64,000 bases of DNA from Dehalococcoidia bacterium UBA2588 (GTDB lineage: Bacteria > Chloroflexota > Dehalococcoidia > Lucifugimonadales > UBA3495): NCBI GenBank assembly GCA_002339805.1, contig DDKW01000035.1, positions 1 through 64,000 on the forward strand. The letters are read 5' to 3'. Both the position numbers and the translations under genes were made by a program. The notes under the pieces are model-generated. The model had not been told where the DNA came from, made no database searches, and was given only the letters and a program-made list of their open reading frames with translations. Shown piece by piece: positions 57,538 to 64,000 of the stretch; the first letter of the stretch is position 1; each line of letters starts with the position of its first letter.

Positions 57538-58767
57538 TTAGCCTTTGAAATCCACGTTTCCATTGATGAGAGCACGGGACATAACGTATTTATGGATTTC
57601 TGATGTGCCCCCTCCTATTCTCGCATGTCTTAGTAGTCTGAACCAATGGGATATTGGCATATCTAAAGTTTCTCCTAAGCCACCAAAGATTTGCATGATC
57701 TTATCAATACTTCTAGATCCCCATTCACCCGCACAATATTTTATCATTGAAGCCTCTACTCGTACGTCCTTTCCTTCATCAGCTTGAATAGCGGTTTCTC
57801 TTACTAACGCACGCAAGCTCATGATGTCTATGTATGCATCTGATAACATCCATTGGATGGCCTGTCTATCTGAAATAGGGCTACCATACGTCACTCGTTC
57901 ATTGGCCCAAGTTATCGCCATTTCTAGGGCTCTGGTGAGGATTCCTGTGGCCATGGACCCTCTTAATAGTCTGTCATGGTGTACCAACCATTTTTGGCCA
58001 AGATTAAAACCTTGGCCAACTTCTCCCAAGACTTTCGTTTGAGGAACTCTGACTTCGTCCAGGTTTACATAAAACTGCTGAGATTTTGTAGGGGTTATCC
58101 AAATCCGTATAGGGTCAAACGATAGGCCTTCAGAAGGATTGTCAACGATGAACATTGTGATTCCCCCTCTTTGGCGCTTGGTATCGTCAGTTACAGCTTG
58201 AACTAACAAGAAGTCAGCGGATGCAGCGCCGGATATATACATCTTTGTTCCTGTTAATACCCAGTCATCCCCGTCTTTTACAGCTTTTGTTTGCATCATC
58301 CCGCCTGGATCAGAACCCGCTTGTGGCTCTGTTTGGCAAAATGCGTAATTTAATTTCCCATCGATCGCAGGGATAAGGTACTGTTCTTCTTGCTCTGGTG
58401 TGCATGAGTCTATCATCATCATTGGAACTGGAGAGGTAGGTATTTGTACTATACTACGGTGAATTTCTTCATCCATCACAACGTGTCCTAAAGCTCCCAT
58501 CCCTCCGCCGCCATATTTTTCCGGGACAAATAAAGTGTATATTCCTGTTTCTTTTGATATCCGTTCTAGATGGTCCCATTTTTCTTGAGGCAGAGTTCCT
58601 ACTATTCCTAAGACAGTTTCTGCAATACCTTTCGGTCCGGTATCATCGTCTTCTTGTGGCGGGTGGGACAAGTACTCTGATTCGAGCGGGATGCATTCGT
58701 TTTCTACAATGTCACGGATAGTTAATTTGAGTGCTTCTAATTCTTCAGGTAACTTGGTGTCAGGCAT
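57538..58767 (-). CDS. acyl-CoA dehydrogenase family flavoprotein
   Basis: 409 aa. Family blocks: GIYTLFVPEKYGGGGMGALGHVVMDEEI, FCQTEPQAGSDPGGMMQTKAV (FAD and substrate loop), GTKMYISGAASADFLLVQA, and the C-terminal IMQIFGGLGETLDMPISHWFRLLRHARIGGGTSEIHKYVMSRALI. Substrate unknown. GAGAGG precedes the ATG. First gene of the minus-strand run leading to dcd and rib. Confidence 0.92.
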   Translation of the reverse strand: MPDTKLPEELEALKLTIRDIVENECIPLESEYLSHPPQEDDDTGPKGIAETVLGIVGTLPQEKWDHLERISKETGIYTLFVPEKYGGGGMGALGHVVMDEEIHRSIVQIPTSPVPMMMIDSCTPEQEEQYLIPAIDGKLNYAFCQTEPQAGSDPGGMMQTKAVKDGDDWVLTGTKMYISGAASADFLLVQAVTDDTKRQRGGITMFIVDNPSEGLSFDPIRIWITPTKSQQFYVNLDEVRVPQTKVLGEVGQGFNLGQKWLVHHDRLLRGSMATGILTRALEMAITWANERVTYGSPISDRQAIQWMLSDAYIDIMSLRALVRETAIQADEGKDVRVEASMIKYCAGEWGSRSIDKIMQIFGGLGETLDMPISHWFRLLRHARIGGGTSEIHKYVMSRALINGNVDFKG

Positions 58768-58828
58768 AGATCCTCTCTTGTCTGGTAGATTAGGCTTTTA
58801 GTTGCAGAAAGAATGTAACAGTGGACAA

Positions 58829-59023
58829 TTAATGGAAAGGGCAAACAAAAAGGAAAGCTGACTTGGTGTACGATGAGCCTTCAGAATCGGAGATAGATCG
58901 CGTATATTTTGAGGATTCTCCGGTTGAATCATCTAAAGCACCAGTTATTGATCCGAAGATAGATACCCCCATTGAAAGGGTAAGAATACAACCGGTACAG
59001 ATTGCCACAAACCTAATTTTCAT
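58829..59023 (-). CDS. hypothetical small exported protein
   Basis: 64 aa. Residues 3-25 are a hydrophobic segment, a signal peptide or anchor (FVAICTGCILTLSMGVSIFG), followed by a Ser/Asp/Glu-rich tail. No good ribosome-binding site is seen. The same DNA is also open on the plus strand from about 58862 to 59031, so this call is tentative. The 386-bp gap between the acyl-CoA dehydrogenase gene and selA holds nothing else I recognise except a possible selA promoter. Confidence 0.38.
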   Translation of the reverse strand: MKIRFVAICTGCILTLSMGVSIFGSITGALDDSTGESSKYTRSISDSEGSSYTKSAFLFVCPFH

Positions 59024-59058
59024 AGTGCTTTAAATTCTATTCCTTACTAGTTATGTAT

Positions 59059-59088
59059 TTGTACAGTAATTGTATAACGTTGTAGAAT
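59059..59088 (+). promoter_or_regulatory. possible promoter for selA
   Basis: TTGTAC (59059-59064), an 18-base spacer and TAGAAT (59083-59088), about 75 bases before the selA start. Confidence 0.35.
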
Positions 59089-59162
59089 AATTAGCTAGTT
59101 GGAACAGTGCTTATTAGAAGTTAATTAAGTGAAAATTATCAACAAGTTACAGAGTGGGGAAT

Positions 59163-60524
59163 ATGCAATTAAGAAACATACCGAGTGTAGAAGCTGTAAT
59201 ACGAACTCCTGGATTAGATGCTGTAATAACGGCGTATCCTAGGGAGTGGGTGATAGATGTTATTAGAGAAACAATAGCTAAAAATCGTCAAGATGTGCTT
59301 GCAGGAGAAGAGGTTAAAGACGCACAGACTATTTCGATAGAAGTAGAAAATCATATCCAGAAAGTAATAGCTCCGAAACCAAGGGAAGTGATAAATGCAA
59401 CAGGGGTGATAATTCACACCAATTTGGGTAGAGCTCCTCTCAGTAAAGATAGTATTCAAGCTGCTATGAACTGTGGGTCAGGATATAGCGATTTGGAATT
59501 GGACCTTCAAACAGGTAAGAGAGGCGGAAGGCTTGGATCTATCAAATCTTTACTTACTCAACTTACTGGGGCAGAAGATGCAGTCGTGGTTAATAACAAT
59601 GCAGCGGCATTGTTGCTTGCCTTGTCTGCGTTATGTCTGGGGAGAGAAGTTATTGTCCCTCGTAGCGAAGCAATTGAAATTGGCGGAGGGTTTCGCATAC
59701 CCGACGTGTTGTCTCAAAGTGGCGCTAAACTGGTAGATATAGGCACAACCAACAGGACTTACATACAAGATTACAGGAATGCAATAACGGAAGATACAGG
59801 AGCATTTTTGAAAGCACACTCAAGCAACTTTGTAATAAGCGGTTTTATTCATGAAGTAGGAGTTTCTGAATTGTCCTCGCTTGGCCAAGAACTGGACATA
59901 CCAGTGATGCATGATGTTGGTAGTGGAGCATTTATAGATACTCGGCGCTACGGATTGGCGTATGAACCTACTCCACAAAGCAGCGTCTCTGAGGGGGCAG
60001 ATTTAGTTTTTTTCTCAGGCGACAAGTTACTTGGAGGACCGCAAGCAGGCATCATAGTGGGTAAAGCTAAATACATTTCGATTCTTGAACGACATCCTAT
60101 GATGAGGGCTATTAGAATGGATAAGTTGAATTTAGCAGCTTTGGGCGCAACCCTAGCTCACTACATCAAAAATGAAGCTGAATCCAAGATTCCAGTATGG
60201 CAGATGATATCAGCAACTAATGAATCTTTGATGAAAAGAATAAAGGCATGGGAAGAAATATCTCCGGATTATATGGAGATATTTCCTTCAGAATCAGCTA
60301 TTGGAGGAGGTAGTCTGCCTGGGGAAACAATACCTACCGTTGCGCTGAAAATCAATGCGCACAGTATGCAAATGAATGCTATGAAAATTCAAAGTTTACT
60401 AAGAGAATTTGACCATCCCATAGTAGCTAGAATAGAAAATGATGATGTGATTATAGATCCTCGGACTATACTGCCAGAAAGTGATGGACATATAACTCTG
60501 GCATTACAGAGGATTTTCAACTAG
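59163..60524 (+). CDS. selA: L-seryl-tRNA(Sec) selenium transferase
   Basis: PLP enzyme that converts Ser-tRNA(Sec) to Sec-tRNA(Sec) using selenophosphate. About 453 aa. Signatures: REVINATGVIIHTNLGRAPLS, YSDLELDLQTGKRGGR, NNNAAALLLALSALC, and the PLP Lys in VFFSGDKLLGGPQAGIIVG. GTG at 59154 or ATG at 59163; the ATG was preferred because GGGG lies just upstream. Bacteria keep SelA only if they make selenoproteins. selB, selC and selD are not in the window. Confidence 0.95.
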   Translation: MQLRNIPSVEAVIRTPGLDAVITAYPREWVIDVIRETIAKNRQDVLAGEEVKDAQTISIEVENHIQKVIAPKPREVINATGVIIHTNLGRAPLSKDSIQAAMNCGSGYSDLELDLQTGKRGGRLGSIKSLLTQLTGAEDAVVVNNNAAALLLALSALCLGREVIVPRSEAIEIGGGFRIPDVLSQSGAKLVDIGTTNRTYIQDYRNAITEDTGAFLKAHSSNFVISGFIHEVGVSELSSLGQELDIPVMHDVGSGAFIDTRRYGLAYEPTPQSSVSEGADLVFFSGDKLLGGPQAGIIVGKAKYISILERHPMMRAIRMDKLNLAALGATLAHYIKNEAESKIPVWQMISATNESLMKRIKAWEEISPDYMEIFPSESAIGGGSLPGETIPTVALKINAHSMQMNAMKIQSLLREFDHPIVARIENDDVIIDPRTILPESDGHITLALQRIFN

Positions 60525-60570
60525 TATTTGTGGTCAAAGGTATAAACTTAATAGAAGACAAGGATATTTC

Positions 60571-61320
60571 GTGAAAGATTATGTGATAGTGCACACTCCT
60601 GGGCAGAGTTCTTGGCACTGGGGCAAGCTTTGGGCTTTGATGACTGCTCCTAAGACTCATCCCCCTGCGCTTTTCAAAAAGACAGTGAATGTCTATTTGG
60701 TAGACCTACCAGGTCATGGATCTAATGATCATGGAGATACTGCTGAAATTCTTAGAGAAGAATGCGTATACGAAATAGAGAAGGCAGTGGAAACTAATAA
60801 ACTAAAAGATTACGTCCTGGTGGCTCATGGCTTTTCTGCCAGCTTAGTTGTCCAGAGTCTTGCTTCTCTAGTAAAAGCTCCTTCAAAAGTAGTTCTTATA
60901 AGTGGTGTAGTTAATACTCAAGGAGGTAGCTTGATATCTCAATTGCCGTTGAGATCCAGAAGCTTATTTCGTGTTGCTAAATTGAAATCTATGTTACTTA
61001 GGAGACCTGCAAAATTATCACCTGCAGTAATCAGGAATTATATTTGTAACGGTATGGATCCTATGGATGTAATTCAAAATCTTGGGTTTTACGAGGCACT
61101 GCCTTCGGGAATTTTAGAACAAAAATCATCGTCAATGGTAATCCCGGATGGTATCCCCATTACATATGTGAAATTGAACCAGGATAAGATATTGCCACCT
61201 TCTCTTCAGCAACAAGTCGCAAAGGAAGTAGGGGCGTCAAAGGTTATAGATATAGAGGCTTGTCATCAAGTTTCATTGCATAGGCCTGCAGAATTAGCTG
61301 AACTGTTGCTGAACGTTTAA
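60571..61320 (+). CDS. alpha/beta-hydrolase-fold protein with altered nucleophile elbow
   Basis: 249 aa. It has the plan of esterase/hydroxynitrile-lyase-like hydrolases: PGQSSWHWGKLW near the start, VYLVDLPGHGSNDHGD, and the C-terminal CHQVSLHRPAELAELLLNV with the catalytic-type His. Where the nucleophile elbow should read GHSxGG the sequence is VAHGFSAS, so the usual Ser is shifted or replaced. It may be inactive or use a different residue. GTG start, GGAT upstream, 47 bases after selA. Confidence 0.75.
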   Translation: MKDYVIVHTPGQSSWHWGKLWALMTAPKTHPPALFKKTVNVYLVDLPGHGSNDHGDTAEILREECVYEIEKAVETNKLKDYVLVAHGFSASLVVQSLASLVKAPSKVVLISGVVNTQGGSLISQLPLRSRSLFRVAKLKSMLLRRPAKLSPAVIRNYICNGMDPMDVIQNLGFYEALPSGILEQKSSSMVIPDGIPITYVKLNQDKILPPSLQQQVAKEVGASKVIDIEACHQVSLHRPAELAELLLNV

Positions 61321-61356
61321 AAGGAATTACTTTAAGATAAGTGCGATAAATGTTAT

Positions 61357-61971
61357 ATGAAATTTGTGCTTCGCCATATGAAAAGTCAGGATATAGATCA
61401 GGTAACTGGCATAGAGAAAGAAGCATTTTATCCGTTGACTATAGGAACCTCGTTCACGATTCAATTAAGGAACAAATATTCTAGATATCTTGTGATAGAA
61501 ACTAGACCAGAGTCTGCCATGTCAGCTCAATTGAGCATGGTAGCAGGTTTATTTGGTATAATAAGGAACTTATTCATTAAGTCTCCTTCTGAGGCCGTTA
61601 ATATAGCGGGTTATGTGGGTATATGGTTTCAAGGCAGTGAAGGGCATATATCAGAAATAGCGGTTAAGAAAAGATTTAGAGGAAAAGGATTAGGTGAATT
61701 GTTATTGATAGGAGCAATACGCATATCGATTAGTAATGGTTTACAGATGATGGGGCTGGAAGTAAGAGCGTCCAATGTCCAGGCACAGAAGCTGTATCAG
61801 AAATATTACTTTCAAGAAAATGGTATTCGCAAGGGATATTATTCTAATGATAAAGAAGATGCGGTTATTATGGCTACAGAATTGATCCACAGTAATGATT
61901 ATCAGCGTAAGTTTCTAGATAGACAAAGGCAATATTTAGACTCAGGGAAACAGCTAAATATAAATATTTGA
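61357..61971 (+). CDS. GNAT-family N-acetyltransferase, RimI-like
   Basis: 204 aa. The acetyl-CoA-binding motif RFRGKGLGELLL follows EIAVKK, and LEVRASNVQAQKLYQKYYFQENGIRKGYYSNDKEDAVIM is the RimI-type C-terminal strand order. An insertion of about 35 residues (60-95) sits before the core strand and the tail is longer than usual. Acts on an unknown protein or small molecule. Confidence 0.82.
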   Translation: MKFVLRHMKSQDIDQVTGIEKEAFYPLTIGTSFTIQLRNKYSRYLVIETRPESAMSAQLSMVAGLFGIIRNLFIKSPSEAVNIAGYVGIWFQGSEGHISEIAVKKRFRGKGLGELLLIGAIRISISNGLQMMGLEVRASNVQAQKLYQKYYFQENGIRKGYYSNDKEDAVIMATELIHSNDYQRKFLDRQRQYLDSGKQLNINI

Positions 61972-61999
61972 GTAACATAATTTAATTCGGTTGGTGGTT

Positions 62000-62590
62000 A
62001 TGGTAGTTATAGGTCTCACTGGAGGAATTGCGACTGGTAAAAGCGAAGCATCTAGAATGCTGCAAGAATTGGGAGCTGCCATCATTAATGCAGACCTGAT
62101 AGGGCATGAAGCGTACCGTCAAGGCTCAGTTGGGTGGGAAAGTGTCGTTCAGGCATTCGGTAAAGGGATCCTAGATGAAAGTAATGAGATTGATCGAGCC
62201 AAGTTAGGCGCAATTGTATTTTCAGATGAATCAGAGCTACAAAAGCTGAATGAAATCATGCATCCGATTATGGAAAGACTTGTCGAGGAAAACATTGCAG
62301 AGTACAAAGAATCTGGCAATGAAATCATAGTAGTAGAAGCAGCGCTGATGTTCGAAGCAGGATGGAACAAATTGGTTGATACAGTATGGACTACAGACGC
62401 TTCCCAAGAAACAGTAATTTCCAGACTAGAATTACGAAATGGGTTAAGTCGGTCGGAATCGAAAAAACGAATAGATTCTCAAATGAATCGAGAAGACAGG
62501 CTAGCAAAATCAGATGTGATTTTATCAAATACAGGTGACCTAAATGCATTTAAAAATGTTATATTAGATGCTTGGTCAGGAATAAACTAA
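62000..62590 (+). CDS. coaE: dephospho-CoA kinase
   Basis: Last step of coenzyme A synthesis. About 196 aa. P-loop GLTGGIATGKSEASRML, then INADLIGHEAYR, the LNEIMHPIM block and VEAALMFEAGW. Start chosen at ATG 62000 (MVVIGLTGG); TTG and GTG codons just upstream are possible. A CoA-pyrophosphatase-like NUDIX gene lies two genes downstream. Confidence 0.94.
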   Translation: MVVIGLTGGIATGKSEASRMLQELGAAIINADLIGHEAYRQGSVGWESVVQAFGKGILDESNEIDRAKLGAIVFSDESELQKLNEIMHPIMERLVEENIAEYKESGNEIIVVEAALMFEAGWNKLVDTVWTTDASQETVISRLELRNGLSRSESKKRIDSQMNREDRLAKSDVILSNTGDLNAFKNVILDAWSGIN

Positions 62591-62610
62591 AAAGGTAAGG
62601 AAGATAAGAA

Positions 62611-63507
62611 ATGGTAGATGGAACAAGGTCAGAGCCTAAAGAATACGCAATCGAAGAATTTCTGATAAAGGAAAAACCATATTATAAACCGGTTGGTGAT
62701 GAAGAAGATCTATTCAACGCGGCATATAATCAGCATATACCCTTGCTCTTAAAAGGCCCAACAGGTTGTGGGAAAACAAGGTTCGTTGAGTATATGGCTT
62801 GGAAACTTGGTAGACCTATGACAGTTGTAAAAAAGAATGGAGCTCAAAGCAAGGCAAATGAAGCACAAAAGCAGATTCCGTTAGTTACAATAGCTTGTCA
62901 TGAAGACCTCACAGCGAGCGACTTGGTGGGTAGGTATTTGCTTGATGCTGAAGGAACAAAATGGATAGATGGACCGATGACTCGAGCAGTTAAGAATGGA
63001 GCCATATTGTATTTAGACGAAGTAGTGGAAGCTAGAAAAGACACTACCGTATTGATTCATCCTCTTACTGATCATCGTAGAGTCTTACCAGTGGAAAAGA
63101 CCGGCACTATTATTGAGGCAGACGATAGGTTTCTACTATGCATCTCCTACAATCCTCACTACCAAAGTGCGCTAAAAGATATAAAACAAAGCACACGTCA
63201 GAGATTTATATCTGTTGAATTCGATTATCCTCCTGTGGATGTTGAAGCAGAAATAGTTTTTCAAGAAAGTGGTTGTACTGAAGATGAAGCAATGTCACTG
63301 GCGCGACTAGGAGAAAAAATCAGGCATCTTAGAGACAGTGGATTGCAGGAAGGAGCGAGTACTAGACTTCTGATTTATGCTGGACGGTTAATTAAAGAAG
63401 GAATAACTGCGAGAAGAGCATGCCAGGTCGCGATCGTATGGACATTAACTGATGAACCAGAGCTCCAGAGGAGTATAGAAGAAGTAGTCTCTTCGATATT
63501 CGAGTAA
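62611..63507 (+). CDS. MoxR/CbbQ/NorQ-type AAA+ ATPase
   Basis: 298 aa. Walker A LLKGPTGCGKTRFVEYMAWKLGRP, Walker B AILYLDEVVEARKDTTVLIHPLTDHRR, sensor region CISYNPHYQSALKDIKQSTRQRFISVEF. The family remodels metalloenzymes together with a von Willebrand A-domain partner (NorD/CbbO). No partner is next to it: the next gene is a NUDIX hydrolase. Confidence 0.9.
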   Translation: MVDGTRSEPKEYAIEEFLIKEKPYYKPVGDEEDLFNAAYNQHIPLLLKGPTGCGKTRFVEYMAWKLGRPMTVVKKNGAQSKANEAQKQIPLVTIACHEDLTASDLVGRYLLDAEGTKWIDGPMTRAVKNGAILYLDEVVEARKDTTVLIHPLTDHRRVLPVEKTGTIIEADDRFLLCISYNPHYQSALKDIKQSTRQRFISVEFDYPPVDVEAEIVFQESGCTEDEAMSLARLGEKIRHLRDSGLQEGASTRLLIYAGRLIKEGITARRACQVAIVWTLTDEPELQRSIEEVVSSIFE

Positions 63508-63512
63508 ATATA

Positions 63513-64000
63513 ATGGAATTTTCTGTTGGCGGATTGGGGAAAATATTATCTCAACGGCCCGTTGTAGAAGAAACAGATCATGGCGCATTCATGCCAGCTG
63601 CTGTGATGGTGCTAGTTTATAAGAAAGATAATCAATATTGTGTGTTGTTGAACAAGAGGTCTCAATTAGTAGAACATCATAAAGGTGAAATGTCTTTCCC
63701 TGGAGGAGCTAAAGATCCGGGTGATGGTGTGTTCATAAATACAGCATTGAGAGAAACTGAAGAAGAGATGGGAATTAAAACAAAAGATATCACTGTTTTG
63801 GGCCAGCTTGATGACACCATAACCAGAAGTAATTTCGTCGTTAAAGTCTTTGTAGGCACCATCGATTATCCATATCATTTTGATCCCAGTGACATAGAAA
63901 TTGCTGAGGTAGTAGAAATCCCGATATTAGATCTTATGTCGGAAGAAAACCAATATGTGGAAACTAGGTGGGATGGAGTGAATTCGTTTGACAGTGTCTC
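63513..64000 (+). CDS. NUDIX hydrolase, probable CoA pyrophosphatase (3' end outside window)
   Basis: First 162 codons visible, open to the window edge. Frame reads ATG at 63513, 5 bases after the ATPase stop. MSFPGGAKDPGDGVF followed by ALRETEEEMG is a Nudix box, and the preceding LLNKRSQLVEHHKGEMSFPGG is the UPF0035 motif of CoA-diphosphatases (NudL/YeaB). Co-localised with coaE, so CoA turnover is plausible. Confidence 0.85.
   Translation, partial: MEFSVGGLGKILSQRPVVEETDHGAFMPAAVMVLVYKKDNQYCVLLNKRSQLVEHHKGEMSFPGGAKDPGDGVFINTALRETEEEMGIKTKDITVLGQLDDTITRSNFVVKVFVGTIDYPYHFDPSDIEIAEVVEIPILDLMSEENQYVETRWDGVNSFDSV

Noticed and set aside
55815-57540. FMN riboswitch ahead of the rib genes
   Set aside because: Gaps between dcd, ribD and ribE are under 25 bases and no RFN-like conserved sequence was seen.

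Overview
This AT-rich window is a gene-dense, syntenic-looking bacterial chromosome segment with no integrase, transposase, phage genes or CRISPR array. The gene content suggests a free-living, aerobic, probably marine member of the Chloroflexota (SAR202 / Dehalococcoidia-like). The grounds are an 11-subunit complex I without NuoEFG, an HdrB-like type-E succinate dehydrogenase, monomeric isocitrate dehydrogenase with an LDH-like malate dehydrogenase, and scattered class III CoA transferase, luciferase-like monooxygenase, amidohydrolase and alpha/beta hydrolase genes. The taxonomic call is inference from gene content only.

Layout. 1-8.7 kb: 3' end of ileS, mutM, a three-domain aldolase/MfnB/TusA-like fusion, sbcC (minus), ffh. 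8.8-14 kb: mostly minus-strand genes (CMD-family protein, AlkA-like glycosylase, amidohydrolase, proBA) plus a small membrane protein. 14-23 kb: mfd, a TlpA-like thioredoxin, tRNA-Pro(CGG), pncC, a luciferase-like monooxygenase, an MFS exporter, a PAC2 protein and tRNA-Met(CAU). 23-28 kb (minus): an RNase HI-MoaC fusion, moaA, rdgB, a CoA transferase and a hydrolase. 28-40 kb (plus): nuoABCDHIJK, a small DUF2007-like gene, nuoLMN, nadK and a NUDIX hydrolase, apparently one operon. 40-48 kb: sdhA-sdhB-sdhE (plus), an aminotransferase, mdh and icd (minus). 48-54 kb: a DUF255 thioredoxin-fold protein, a candidate selenoprotein, thrS and prfB. 54-59 kb (minus): ribBA, ribE, ribD, dcd and an acyl-CoA dehydrogenase. 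59-64 kb (plus): selA, a hydrolase-fold protein, a GNAT acetyltransferase, coaE, a CbbQ/NorQ-type ATPase and a truncated NUDIX hydrolase.

The most interesting reading is that UGA has three roles here. It is an ordinary stop in many genes. It drives the +1 frameshift that makes release factor 2 (prfB). It also interrupts a lipoprotein-like thioredoxin at exactly the position of the first cysteine of the CxxC motif, which gives UGTC. The window also encodes SelA, the enzyme that makes Sec-tRNA(Sec), so the interrupted frame at 50355-51002 is best read as a selenoprotein rather than a pseudogene. A weak SECIS-like hairpin follows the UGA.

Two unusual fusions also stand out. One joins a DapA/NAL-type aldolase, a (5-formylfuran-3-yl)methyl phosphate synthase (MfnB) domain and a TusA-like sulfur-carrier domain through a 39-bp tandem-repeat linker, and all catalytic residues I could check are present. 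The other joins RNase HI to MoaC, with a strong in-frame Shine-Dalgarno and TTG at the domain junction that could let MoaC also be made alone.
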